Shown here piece by piece: positions 17,836-26,800 of a stretch of 64,000 nt of DNA. The stretch's first letter is position 1, and each line of letters begins with the position of its first letter. Under the pieces are notes generated by a model, which was given only the letters and a program-made list of their open reading frames with translations, made no database searches and was not told the origin of the DNA. Made by a program: the position numbers and the translations under genes. This stretch comes from Kosakonia radicincitans DSM 16656 (lineage in GTDB: Bacteria; Pseudomonadota; Gammaproteobacteria; Enterobacterales; Enterobacteriaceae): the NCBI RefSeq assembly GCF_000280495.2, contig NZ_CP018016.1, forward strand, positions 3,782,001-3,846,000, in the 5' to 3' direction.

Positions 17836-18459
17836 ATGCTCAAAATCCTTGGCAAAACCTCTTCTATCAATGTGCGTAAAGTGTTGTGGACCTGCGAGGA
17901 AGCGGGGCTGGATTATTTACAGGAAGATTACGGCAGCGGTTTTGCCTCGACCGAGACCGACGCATTCCGCGCACTGAACCCGAACGCCATGGTGCCCGTT
18001 CTGCTGGATGATGAGTTTGTGCTGTGGGAATCGAACTCGATTTGCCGCTATCTGGCGCGTAAAACGGGGCGCAGCGATCTGTTACCTGCCGAACCGCAGG
18101 CCTGCGCCATTGTGGAGCACTGGATGGACTGGCAAGCCACCGAGTTTAACAACGCCTGGCGCTATGTCTTCCCCGCGCTGGCGCGCAAAAACCCGGCCTT
18201 TAATGATCCAAAAGCCATTGAGGCGGGTATCAAAGAGTGGAACCACTGCATCTCCATTCTGGAGCAGCAACTGCAACGCACCGGCGCCTTTGCCGCGGGC
18301 GATACCTTTACACTGGCAGATGTGGTGCTGGGGCTGTCGGTGAACCGCTGGAAAATGACGCCGTTTGAACATCCGGAGGTGCCGGCTATCGACGCGTGGT
18401 TTGCGCGGCTGAACCAGCGCCCGGCGTTTTTGCGCCATGGTAATAATGGGATGGTATAG
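17836..18459 (+). CDS. Glutathione S-transferase family protein
   Basis: This 207-residue cytosolic protein has an N-terminal thioredoxin-like domain (residues 1-78, with SSINVRKVLW, NPNAMVPVL and WESNSICRYL) and an all-helical C-terminal domain (WMDWQATEFN onward). It belongs to the same broad branch as gstB earlier in the window, but the two differ too much to be a recent duplication. The substrate is unknown. It reads away from the guanidine operon with an intervening region of about 225 bp. The ribosome-binding site is weak. Confidence 0.9.
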   Translation: MLKILGKTSSINVRKVLWTCEEAGLDYLQEDYGSGFASTETDAFRALNPNAMVPVLLDDEFVLWESNSICRYLARKTGRSDLLPAEPQACAIVEHWMDWQATEFNNAWRYVFPALARKNPAFNDPKAIEAGIKEWNHCISILEQQLQRTGAFAAGDTFTLADVVLGLSVNRWKMTPFEHPEVPAIDAWFARLNQRPAFLRHGNNGMV

Positions 18460-18499
18460 GAAAGCGGAGCAGCGAAAAGGATTTGAAAACGGCAGAAAA

Positions 18500-18515
18500 C
18501 TGTATTTATATACAG
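18500..18515. promoter_or_regulatory. LexA (SOS) box upstream of the Nudix gene
   Basis: CTGTATTTATATACAG has the full CTG-N10-CAG core with the alternating AT interior. Sixteen of 20 positions fit the extended E. coli consensus. It overlaps the likely -10 region of a promoter whose -35 candidate is TTGAAA at 18483, and ends 23 bases ahead of the Nudix start codon. Confidence 0.85.
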
Positions 18516-18538
18516 CTTTCTGCAAACCTGGTGAAAAG

Positions 18539-18976
18539 ATGAAACGAGGAAGATACTGCCTGTCGGTTGCCGTTTTTGTCCTGCTGCGCAAAGAAAATCA
18601 TATCTGCATGTTGAAACGTACCGGCACGGGCTGGATGGACGGTTGGTACAGCCTGCCTGCCGGTGGGCTGGAGGAGAATGAAACGCTGGCGACGGCAGCG
18701 GCCAGAGAAGCCAAAGAGGAGAGCGGCGTGCTGATTGCCCCGCAGGATCTTCGCTTAAGCCATTCGATGCATGTCCGCACGGAAGACCGCTCATGGATGG
18801 GGCATTTTTTTACCTGCACCCGCTGGGAAGGCGAACCACACATTGCCGAGCCGGACAAGCACGGCGATATGCACTGGCAGGCCATTGCGGATTTGCCGCA
18901 AAACACTATCCCGTATGTCCGGCAGGCGGTTCAGCAGATTATCGCGGGGCAGCCCTACTCAGAATACGGCTGGTGA
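18539..18976 (+). CDS. Nudix hydrolase, probably SOS-induced
   Basis: Nudix enzymes hydrolyse nucleoside diphosphate derivatives, often to clear damaged nucleotides. This 145-residue protein carries a full Nudix box, GGLEENETLATAAAREAKEE followed by SGV, matching GX5EX7REUXEEXGU. The start at 18539 (MKRGRYCLSV) is chosen because the fold begins here and GGTGAAAAG precedes it. An open frame reaching back to 18437 overlaps the GST gene and contains the LexA box. The preceding GST gene is close, but the LexA box indicates a separate promoter. The substrate cannot be named. Confidence 0.9.
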   Translation: MKRGRYCLSVAVFVLLRKENHICMLKRTGTGWMDGWYSLPAGGLEENETLATAAAREAKEESGVLIAPQDLRLSHSMHVRTEDRSWMGHFFTCTRWEGEPHIAEPDKHGDMHWQAIADLPQNTIPYVRQAVQQIIAGQPYSEYGW

Positions 18977-18986
18977 AGCGCGGGGT

Positions 18987-19256
18987 TCAGCGCCCGAGGA
19001 TTGTCCGCACCCCTTTTACACCTCGCGCTAAGCCCCAGGCAATAACCAACACAATCAGCACCAGCATGAAAGTGCTTGCCGGATCCATGCCCCATTCGTA
19101 GGTATCAGCAAGGATCTTGTGCTGCCAGAGCAGATCAAAAAACCTGTCCGATGACCACAGCCAGAATCTATCGACAGGCCTGACGGCACCGGTGATAAAA
19201 AAGGCGATCGCCACATAGAACAGCCCCGCCAGAACCTTAATAATTGCCGCCCGCAT
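18987..19256 (-). CDS. Small two-segment membrane protein
   Basis: I do not recognise this 89-residue protein. It has a hydrophobic segment near the N-terminus (VLAGLFYVAIAFFITGAV) and a second near the C-terminus (FMLVLIVLVIAWGLA), separated by an aromatic- and Asp-rich loop of about 35 residues, and ends in a short basic tail. Start 19256 is preferred to 19283 because AAAGGGAA lies a few bases upstream. It probably sits in the inner membrane. It may share a transcript with the upstream alcohol dehydrogenase gene, which reads the same way with about 40 bp between. Confidence 0.7.
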   Translation of the reverse strand: MRAAIIKVLAGLFYVAIAFFITGAVRPVDRFWLWSSDRFFDLLWQHKILADTYEWGMDPASTFMLVLIVLVIAWGLARGVKGVRTILGR

Positions 19257-19294
19257 CGTTTTTCCCTTTACAGCGCTGCTCACTTAGAACGGTT

Positions 19295-20344
19295 TTACCA
19301 GCGCGTGGCCTGCATATCGATAACAAAGCGATACTTCACCTCGCCTTTCAGCATGCGGGCAAACGCCATTTCAATCTCTTCACCGTTAATCATTTCGATA
19401 TCAGCGGTGATGTTATGTTCGCCGCAGAAGTCCAGCATCTGCTGAGTTTCCTGAATGCTGCCAATCGATGAACCGCTGATGCTCAGGCGACGAAAAACCA
19501 TGGGCGTAATGTCCGGCGCGGCGTGTGGCCGATCCGGAATGCCAACCAGCACCAGGCGGCCATTGGTTTTTAAGGTGGCCAGATATGGATCGAGATCGTG
19601 CGGTGCGGCAACACAGTCAAGAATAAAATCCAGCGAGGTCTGGCAGGCGGCCATCTGCGCGGCATCGCGGGAAACGACAACGCGCGTTGCTCCAAGGCGG
19701 CGGGCATCGGCGCCCTTCTCCGGCGAGGTGGTAAACAGCGTCACTTCTGCGCCCATCGCGCTCGCCAGTTTCACCGCCATATGCCCCAGCCCGCCAAGGC
19801 CGACGACGCCCACCGCATCGCCAGCTTTAACGTTGAAATGGCGCAGCGGCGACCAGACGGTGACCCCAGCGCAGAGCAGCGGCGCAACGCCCGCCAACGG
19901 CAAGTTTTTCGGTACAGAAACGACAAAGTGCTGATCGACAACCACGCGCTGCGCATAACCGCCCCAGGTACTGTCGCCGGTATATTTATCGATGCCGTTG
20001 TAGGTGGCGGTAAAGCCCGTTTCGCAATACTGCTCTTCCTGCTGTTTGCAGAAGTGACATTCACGGCAGGAATCGACCATCACACCGACACCAACGATAT
20101 CGCCAGGTTGATATTTCGTTACCGCCGCGCCGGTTGCCACCACGCGGCCGACGATTTCATGCCCCGGCACCAGCGGATAGCGACTCACCGCCCATTCGTT
20201 ACGCGCCATGTGCAGATCCGAGTGGCAAACGCCGCAGTAAAGGATCTCGATACTCACGTCCTGCTGTTGCAGCGGGCGCAGATTAATCGTGCCGGAAGTC
20301 AGAGGGTTAGCCGCATCGCGTGCAACTAATGCATTGATTTTCAT
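19295..20344 (-). CDS. Zinc-dependent alcohol/aldehyde dehydrogenase (YahK/cinnamyl alcohol type)
   Basis: This 349-residue NAD(P)-dependent medium-chain dehydrogenase has the catalytic zinc site (CGVCHSDLH and GHE), the structural zinc cluster (CRECHFCKQQEEQYC) and a Rossmann glycine motif (GLGGLGH). It is in the aldehyde-reductase group with E. coli YahK. Start 20344 follows GGAGG and gives the normal N-terminus. It is divergent from an HxlR-family gene, a common arrangement in which the regulator controls the dehydrogenase in response to reactive electrophiles such as quinones or aldehydes. The actual substrate is unknown. Confidence 0.92.
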   Translation of the reverse strand: MKINALVARDAANPLTSGTINLRPLQQQDVSIEILYCGVCHSDLHMARNEWAVSRYPLVPGHEIVGRVVATGAAVTKYQPGDIVGVGVMVDSCRECHFCKQQEEQYCETGFTATYNGIDKYTGDSTWGGYAQRVVVDQHFVVSVPKNLPLAGVAPLLCAGVTVWSPLRHFNVKAGDAVGVVGLGGLGHMAVKLASAMGAEVTLFTTSPEKGADARRLGATRVVVSRDAAQMAACQTSLDFILDCVAAPHDLDPYLATLKTNGRLVLVGIPDRPHAAPDITPMVFRRLSISGSSIGSIQETQQMLDFCGEHNITADIEMINGEEIEMAFARMLKGEVKYRFVIDMQATRW

Positions 20345-20419
20345 AGTGCCTCCATGAGAACAGGCGTTGGCTGACTGAAGGCGGCAGACTATAATCCTCA
20401 TGGTTCGATATTGATAGTA

Positions 20420-20435
20420 GTCACCATTTGGTGAC
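20420..20435. promoter_or_regulatory. Inverted repeat, probable HxlR operator
   Basis: The arms GTCACCA and TGGTGAC flank a two-base centre in the space between the divergent dehydrogenase and HxlR genes, 20 bases ahead of the regulator's start codon. It is a perfect 7-bp inverted repeat. Confidence 0.65.
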
Positions 20436-20455
20436 CATAACGTGGGGAGATCGCC

Positions 20456-20836
20456 ATGCCAGCCTGGGTCGACGGCAAACTCTTTTTCTATGCGGATTCG
20501 CCGCCGCGTCGTTTGATGGATCTTTTTTCAGTGAAATGGAGCACCATGGTGCTGCATGCGTTGTATCACTGGCCGGAAGGACGCGCCCGTACCGGCGAAC
20601 TGCAACGTAGCCTGCAAGGCATTTCGAAAAAGATGCTGTTTCAGACGCTAAAGGAGCTGGAGCAACGCGGGCTGATCGTGCGCCACGTTTATGACGTAGT
20701 GCCGCCCAGGGTGGATTACCGGCTCACGGCGCTGGGTAAAACCTTTGCCGAACCGATCGAACAGATGTATCAGTGGGGGCTGGAAAACCAGGCCGCGCTG
20801 GATGAAATGGAAAAGAACTACCGCACGCCGGAATAA
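20456..20836 (+). CDS. HxlR-family transcriptional regulator
   Basis: This 126-residue winged-helix DNA-binding protein contains the HxlR core: SVKWSTMVLHALYHWPEGRARTGELQRSLQGISKKMLFQTLKELEQRGLI, quoted here only in part as SKKMLFQTLKELEQRGLI, then the wing with VPPRVDYRLTALG. Members often sense electrophiles through cysteines near the N-terminus, but this protein appears to have no Cys, so its signal may differ. GGGGAGA precedes the start. It is divergent from the zinc alcohol dehydrogenase across a perfect inverted repeat, and probably controls both genes. Confidence 0.92.
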   Translation: MPAWVDGKLFFYADSPPRRLMDLFSVKWSTMVLHALYHWPEGRARTGELQRSLQGISKKMLFQTLKELEQRGLIVRHVYDVVPPRVDYRLTALGKTFAEPIEQMYQWGLENQAALDEMEKNYRTPE

Positions 20837-20863
20837 CTGCCCCGCCCGCGCGGTCACCCTAAA

Positions 20864-21340
20864 TTAACGCTCAGATTGATCGGCCGGTTTTTTGGCGTTC
20901 TGGTAAATATCTGGCCGGGCGATGGTCCAGGTGTAATTTTGCCGGTTAACCGGTTGATAGCCGAACTTCTCGTACAGCCAGGGGGCGGTGGAGGTAAATA
21001 GCACGATCCGGCGTAATTTCGCGAAAACCGGATGCGCGTGGCAGCAGGCGATCAGCCAGCGGCCCAGCTTCTCCCCCTGATACTCCTCCAGCACATATAC
21101 GTCGCAAAGATAAGCAAACGTGGCGTAATCCGTCACCAGCCGGGCAAAACCGACCTGCTCACCGTTGTGAAAAAGACCGAAATTCAGGCTGTTTTGTACG
21201 GAGATAGCCACCGTTTCGCGATCAATACCCGCCGCCCATGTGGAACGGGTCAAATAACGGTGGATTGCCGCGATATCCTGCTTCTCTTTATCGGTGGTGA
21301 TCAGATAACCCTCTTTACGCCATTCCTGTGTCGCTATCAT
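20864..21340 (-). CDS. GNAT-family N-acetyltransferase
   Basis: This 158-residue protein fits the GNAT fold. Visible features are GEQVGFARLVTDYATFAYLCDVYVLEEYQGEKLGRWLI, in which VYVLEEYQGEKLGRWL holds the acetyl-CoA pyrophosphate-binding Q/RxxGxG/A-like loop, and the late LYEKFGYQPV strand-helix. No leader or membrane segment is present. The acceptor molecule is unknown. It converges with the HxlR gene, 27 bp apart, and a purine-rich sequence precedes its start. Confidence 0.88.
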   Translation of the reverse strand: MIATQEWRKEGYLITTDKEKQDIAAIHRYLTRSTWAAGIDRETVAISVQNSLNFGLFHNGEQVGFARLVTDYATFAYLCDVYVLEEYQGEKLGRWLIACCHAHPVFAKLRRIVLFTSTAPWLYEKFGYQPVNRQNYTWTIARPDIYQNAKKPADQSER

Positions 21341-21455
21341 GCTGGTTTCTCTTCTGTCGTCTCGCCCAAAAGTTCACCGTACCACGATCTGAGAACAAAG
21401 AAGTACGGTATCGTTTTTTTACATTGCCCTGTATTGAGCAGGCAGACTGCATACA

Positions 21456-21608
21456 ATGCCGTTTGAAACCGACGCGGAAGATGAAGCGCAGGCGGTGGAT
21501 AACATGCTGGCGCATTTCAAAGAGAACACCGCTGCGCCCGAAGAATTCATCAAAGATGACTGCATTCCCGCCACGATTTTTGAACTCATTTTCGCCGCAG
21601 CTCGATAA
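21456..21608 (+). CDS. Possible small acidic protein (50 residues)
   Basis: A 50-codon frame (MPFETDAEDEAQAVDNM at the start, ELIFAAAR at the end) stops two bases before a strong Rho-independent terminator that reads the same way. This arrangement suggests a real short gene or the surviving tail of one. It is acidic and looks helical. No convincing ribosome-binding site is visible and I do not recognise the sequence. Confidence 0.4.
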   Translation: MPFETDAEDEAQAVDNMLAHFKENTAAPEEFIKDDCIPATIFELIFAAAR

Positions 21609-21612
21609 AGCG

Positions 21613-21636
21613 AAGGCCGCAGGCGCGGCCTTTTTT
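21613..21636 (+). terminator. Rho-independent terminator
   Basis: AAGGCCGC and GCGGCC form a GC-rich hairpin followed by six T. It overlaps the stop codon of the converging esterase gene, and there is no other annotated plus-strand gene just upstream, which supports the 50-codon frame at 21456. Confidence 0.8.
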
Positions 21637-22537
21637 AATGCGATGCGGGCAGCGCCTCGCCGGACATATGCAATATTGCCGCCTTCATCGACACGTCAAA
21701 CATCGCGCCGTGCGTCAGCCCAGGATAGAGCAAATACGTAACCGGCAAATCATCAGCGCGCAGGCGGGAAACCCTGTGTTGTATAGCGCTTAATACACCG
21801 GACGTGGCGTTTTCATCATTGGCCTTGCGGTCGCCATCACCTTCGAGAAACCACAGCGATTTATGGCTGAATGACGCTTTCGGCAACCTGCCCATCGCTT
21901 TGAGCAACGTAAAGTTGTTCCGCTCCAGCGAAGGTACAGCCGAGTAATAAGCGCTAAAAAATGTCGATGAGAGATAACTCTCCAGCACCAATAACCCGCC
22001 GTAAGAGTGCCCCCACAGCGCCCGTTTCTGCGGATTTACCGCAACGCCTTTTTCGGCCTGCGGCGCGATGGTGGTTTCCAGCAACTGACGGAAAAGCGCG
22101 CTGCCACCGCCCTGACGGCCACGCAGATTTTGCGGCTCTCCTTCTGCGGCAGGTGTGTAATCGTAGGCCCTGGCCGTCAGATCAAAAGGCAGATCGGTCT
22201 GATAACCGACCGCCACCAGCACCGGCGGATCGCGTTCTGACAATTTCTGCAACAGCGGCTCCGAAAGCTTGTCCATTACCGCATTGCCATCCAGCAGATA
22301 CAGCACCGGATAACCGGCCGCGGGAGGACTTTTTTTCGGTATCGCGGTCCACACTTTGTAATGCCGCTTGCCGTCGGTGGAATCAAAAGTATTGACGGCA
22401 AAATGGTAAAATGCCGACCCCTTATCGGCGATATTCGGCCCGAGCGGGGTCATATCAGGCCGTGAAAAAACGGTTTTCGAACAAAGCAGCAGCACAACCA
22501 GCGCGGCCAGGCGCGCGGCATAAAAACGACGATGCAT
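21635..22537 (-). CDS. IroE-like alpha/beta hydrolase (esterase), exported
   Basis: This 300-residue protein resembles the siderophore esterase IroE and related BesA/putative esterase (D-family) hydrolases. It has a signal peptide (MHRRFYAARLAALVVLLLC onward), the segment YPVLYLLDGNAVMD, the nucleophile motif GHSYGG and a late LTHGAMF histidine. Start 22537 is preferred because GGGAG lies eight bases upstream; a longer frame to 22636 has no support. IroE trims trilactone siderophores in the periplasm, but no siderophore genes are present here, so that substrate should not be assumed. Confidence 0.86.
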   Translation of the reverse strand: MHRRFYAARLAALVVLLLCSKTVFSRPDMTPLGPNIADKGSAFYHFAVNTFDSTDGKRHYKVWTAIPKKSPPAAGYPVLYLLDGNAVMDKLSEPLLQKLSERDPPVLVAVGYQTDLPFDLTARAYDYTPAAEGEPQNLRGRQGGGSALFRQLLETTIAPQAEKGVAVNPQKRALWGHSYGGLLVLESYLSSTFFSAYYSAVPSLERNNFTLLKAMGRLPKASFSHKSLWFLEGDGDRKANDENATSGVLSAIQHRVSRLRADDLPVTYLLYPGLTHGAMFDVSMKAAILHMSGEALPASH

Positions 22538-22830
22538 TACGCATACTCCCTGTGCATCAGCACCGCAGTCTTCGCTGCCAGGCTGAAAGGTCAAATGAAC
22601 GGGACAAACGTTAATAGGAATTATTCTTGATTGCAATAATTACGCGTTTACCTCTTACCTGAACAAATCTGGCTTCATCTTCCTTCCACGACCGAACAAC
22701 GCAGAACACCAGGCGGCTTTCCTGCCTCTCCTCTCTCAACCAGGATAAATCTTATTCCGCGAAAAATAGCCCGATGTAGCATGACAACGCCTTGTTATCT
22801 TGTGGTTTTCATTTTTTCAAAGGGAATTTT

Positions 22831-23199
22831 ATGGGATGGGATAGATCTGCTGCGGTGGATTATCTGGTGAAACATGCAGGCACAAAATCCCGGTCTGAAT
22901 GCGCAAAATACACTCGACTGGCGATAGCTGCTGGCGGCATCAACCTTATACAAACGCGGTATGCGAAAGATTATGGCGACTCATTGCTGAAAGCTGGATT
23001 TGTCGCCTTACCGCAAACGGCAACACCAGAGAAAGGCGATGTTGCCATTATTCAGCCCTATATTGGGGGGAACGGTATCGGACATATGACCATGTTTGAT
23101 GGTAAAACATGGTACTCAGATTTTAAACAACGAGACATGTATCCGGGGCCGGGTTATCGCAGACTTCACCCTTCTTATACTATCTACAGGAAGAACTGA
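22831..23199 (+). CDS. Probable peptidoglycan amidase effector (NlpC/P60-CHAP-like)
   Basis: This 122-residue protein has the layout of small cysteine amidases of the NlpC/P60-CHAP superfamily. A candidate nucleophile is Cys24 (SECAKYTR, at the start of a helix), followed by the strand GDVAIIQP and the candidate His85 (GIGHMTMFDG). It has no signal peptide. It is immediately followed, with overlapping stop and start codons, by a small secreted protein. This matches type VI secretion amidase effector (Tae) and immunity (Tai) pairs. No secretion apparatus lies in the window, so it would be an orphan cargo. A housekeeping amidase is less likely because it lacks an export signal. Confidence 0.75.
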   Translation: MGWDRSAAVDYLVKHAGTKSRSECAKYTRLAIAAGGINLIQTRYAKDYGDSLLKAGFVALPQTATPEKGDVAIIQPYIGGNGIGHMTMFDGKTWYSDFKQRDMYPGPGYRRLHPSYTIYRKN

Positions 23200-23657
23200 T
23201 GCGTTTAATAATCTCATTATTGCTCGCGTGTTATCTGCCCTTCGCCAGCGCAAATACTGCCACCGATGTGCAGAAAAATATTACGGAATTCTATACCTTT
23301 TATCTGCATGAATTAGATAAAACACCGCCGGATGAAATGGCCAAAATGGAGAAAATGCACAAGTGGGTCTCCGGTAAATTACTGGCCCGCATTGCAGCTA
23401 TCTATAATATGCCTGAACAGGAGTTGCTGGGAGCCGACTATTTCACCTACAGCCAGGATTATGATCCGGCGTGGATCCCACGCCTGAAAGTTTCTCCGGC
23501 GTATCCTGATGGGGATAATCTTAAGCTCGATGTCTGGCTGGGTATAGAAGATAACAAGCTGGCGCATCTGCAGGTCTGGACATGCAAGGAAGACGGACAA
23601 TGGAAAATCTTCCGGGTTATTGATGCCGGGGAACATATCGAACAAAAATTGTATTAA
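23199..23657 (+). CDS. Probable periplasmic immunity protein (DUF3828-like)
   Basis: This 152-residue protein has a clear signal peptide (MRLIISLLLACYLPFASA) and a mature domain with FTYSQDYDPAW and WTCKEDGQWKIFRVID, which resembles the DUF3828 family. Its ATG overlaps the stop codon of the amidase gene (TGATG), so the two are translated together. A periplasmic location is what an immunity protein against a peptidoglycan amidase needs. The family assignment is from memory and the role is inferred from the pairing. Confidence 0.72.
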   Translation: MRLIISLLLACYLPFASANTATDVQKNITEFYTFYLHELDKTPPDEMAKMEKMHKWVSGKLLARIAAIYNMPEQELLGADYFTYSQDYDPAWIPRLKVSPAYPDGDNLKLDVWLGIEDNKLAHLQVWTCKEDGQWKIFRVIDAGEHIEQKLY

Positions 23658-23667
23658 ATCGGCTTCG

Positions 23668-23692
23668 CCCGTGGAAACACGGGTTTTATTTC
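23668..23692 (+). terminator. Rho-independent terminator after the amidase/immunity pair
   Basis: CCCGTG and CACGGG form a hairpin with a GAAA tetraloop, followed by TTTTATTTC, about ten bases past the stop codon. Confidence 0.85.
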
Positions 23693-23817
23693 TGCTTCAA
23701 AACACCAATTTAATACCGCCGGGTGTTTATTTACTTCCCCACCCCACGTTATTCGATATTCGCTCCCGCCTTAATTGTGATCGATCTCTTTTCCCTTCCT
23801 GTTCGCCTGGCCTGTTA

Positions 23818-26800
23818 TTAACGTCCGGCAAATCGGATATCCAGCGGCAGCACAATGACCGGGCGAGCATTTTTCTGACGTTTAATCCACGCGCCCTCTT
23901 GCCGCGGTTGTTCTGTAATGCGCGTTCCCTGTTCACGCAAAATCGTAATGACATGTTCGAACTCGGTTTCACTCACCGGCCGGGGCTGCCAGAATGTTTG
24001 CTGGTTATCGGTAAAAATGGGCTGTAATTCCAGCGCTGGCTGTGTGCCCCCTAAGGACAAACGCACGATAAAACCGTACGGCGGCATTCCGCGTGACTGA
24101 TACTCTCCGTTGCTGTTGAACACGCCATTACCAATGCTGTAGAGCACCCAGCCTTGCCCGGTACGCAGGATATCGCCAGGAATATGCGGGCCGGAGCCAA
24201 TAATCAGATCGGCGCCAGCATCCATCAACCGCTTCGCAAGCTGGCGCTGCTGAGGGCGTGTCCATTGATAATCTTGCCCCCAGTGAGCCAGCACAATCAG
24301 CGTTGCCGGATCGTCGCTGCGTTTTTCCTCGCGCAGCTTTTCCGTTAATCCTCCACTGATACAGGCAACGCCTGCGCGGCGGGGCTGCGCGTAGAAAGCG
24401 CAATCCTGCTCCATATATTGTCGAAACCAGTAAGCGCTGAAAAATTTAAAACGCCTGTCGTTGATCGCCAGCGTCAACGGCGCATGCGCCTGTGTGGCAT
24501 TCATTCCCGCGCCAAACGTTGATATTCCTTGCTGATGAAAAGCATCCAGTGTACGACGTAGCCCGGCGATCCCCGCGTCCATTGCATGATTATTTGCCAG
24601 CGTCACAGCATCAATGCCATGATTTTTTAAGGTCACCGTTGTCGCGAGCGGATCGCCGGTAAGACAAAAGGGTTTACGCCCCGCCAGCGTGCCTTGCGTG
24701 CTCTCGGTGAGCGCCGCTTCAAAATTCGCGATCGTCAGATCGCTCCCCGCCAGTAGCGGCGCAATGCCGAGGAACGCGTGATCGTAACCGTAACGTTGCA
24801 GCCCATCATCGATGCCGCGGCGCTGACGCTGGCGCGTGTACCACTCGCCACAATAGGTGTCGCCCAGCAGCGCCACGGTAATGTCGTTTTTATCGAAGGT
24901 GATGACCTGCTCATCATTAACCACCGTTGCCTCTCCTTCCGCCTGCGCTAACAATTCATCCAATAAATAATCGAGATGAAAAGCATCATCTGCACCAGCG
25001 GCACAGGCCAGCCATAGCTCGCCGCCGTGGCGATGAATGGCAAATCCCCAGCGCGGTGTCCCGCCGGAGCTATAGCTGTAGCTGGCGCGGCCTGCGGCCT
25101 GAATGTTGCTGCTCTTGCGGTAAAGCCGCTCGCCAGACACCATTTCGCTTTCGGCAAACCAGTGCAGAAAATGAGGAAAATGGTGGTAAAAATGGCGAAC
25201 CAGCTGCGCGATATCCTGCACCGTTGTTTGCTGCTGCCGCCACAACCGCCCCGACACATTACTGATTTGCGTCTGCGTCATCTTCAGCGCCTTTGCCTGC
25301 GCCTGCACGCGCGAAAGCGCCGCCGCCGTATCGCCGGCCAGATAATGCGCCAGGTTAACGGCGGCATCTCTGGCGTTGTGAATGATCATCGCCTGCAGCA
25401 GACATTTTACGCTGTACTCTTGTCCCGCTTTCAGCCCCAATGCCGGGCCTTTTTGCAAAATACCGGCAGGCACCGTTTTCGCGGTGATGGGGGTGGTCAG
25501 CGCGCTGTTGTTTTTGTTCTGCCGGGCAGCAAGTTGCGTAATTAATAACAGATGACTTAAATGCAAGGGTTCGAAAACCGCATCAGCATGGCACGACACC
25601 ACCTGCTCACCGCGGGAAAGATTGATCAACACACCCGCCGTCTGACCCTCTTTTAACGCTGGCGCCGCACGACGGCTGATATTTTTCATTCGCCTGACGA
25701 TCTGATGGAAGTCGGAGTCACTGACGCTGCCTTTTACCAGAACCACATCCCCCGCTTTCAGCCCGGCCATCACGCTTTCAGCCATCTCGTCAACCCGGGT
25801 AAAGTGGCCGCTGACCCGTCCGGCAGGCAACACGGCCATCAAATCCCGCATCTCTTCGCCATGCAACCAGACCCGATCAAAACCAGCCTGCAGCAGAGGT
25901 TCCGCCAGGGCAATATGGCTCTCTTTAGCCAGTTCGCCGAGGGTTGCCAGCCGCCCGAGAACCGCAACACGCCGTTGCCCTGGACGCATTTGATACAGGG
26001 AGGCAACTTCAAATGCATTGCACATTGAGGTCAGCGTAGCGTTATAGTTGTCATCAATTAGCGTCACCGAACCGCCGCCAGGCAGCGTCATTGTCCCGGT
26101 TTGTAATTTATTTTTATGATTACGGTAATCTGCAATACGTCCGGCCGCTTTATTGATATCGCCGCCTGAAAAATGAATGGCAATTAGCGCAGCAACAGAA
26201 TTTCTCGCCATGCCTTTTCCCGGCACATTCAGTTGATATTTAATTGCCGTGCCGTTGAATAAAATTTCTATTATTGAGTGGTCCGTTTCCGCTGCATAAT
26301 TTGTGACAGGAACATCAGCCTGCGGATGAAAACCATAACTGATTACGCGGGCGCCGTAGCGAATAGCCTCCTGAGATACAAAATCATATTCATCCATATC
26401 ACGATTTAATATCGCGTAGCCGCCAGGTAAAATCGCATTGCATAACCGTGTTTTAAAACGTGCAGTATCACGCAATGTTTTCACATTACGCCCCACCTGC
26501 GTCATGCCTATTTCCGTGATGATAACAATGTGGGGTTTTATTCGCGTCCCCGCGCCGCCAGACTGCATCCATAATGCGGAAATAGCCACTTCCAGCACCG
26601 CATGTTGTGGATCGGTAATACAGCGAGCAAGGCTTACCATCGTTCCGGTTCGGGTATTATGGTTCCCTTGTGTCGCAATCGTGGCCCCCTCCTCCGCCAG
26701 CAACATATGTAATAAATCTTTCGTCGATGATTTCCCTACCGTACCGGTGATAGCAATAATGGTGCCATTCATCCGACGGCGTGCTTCATCGGCGAGAACC

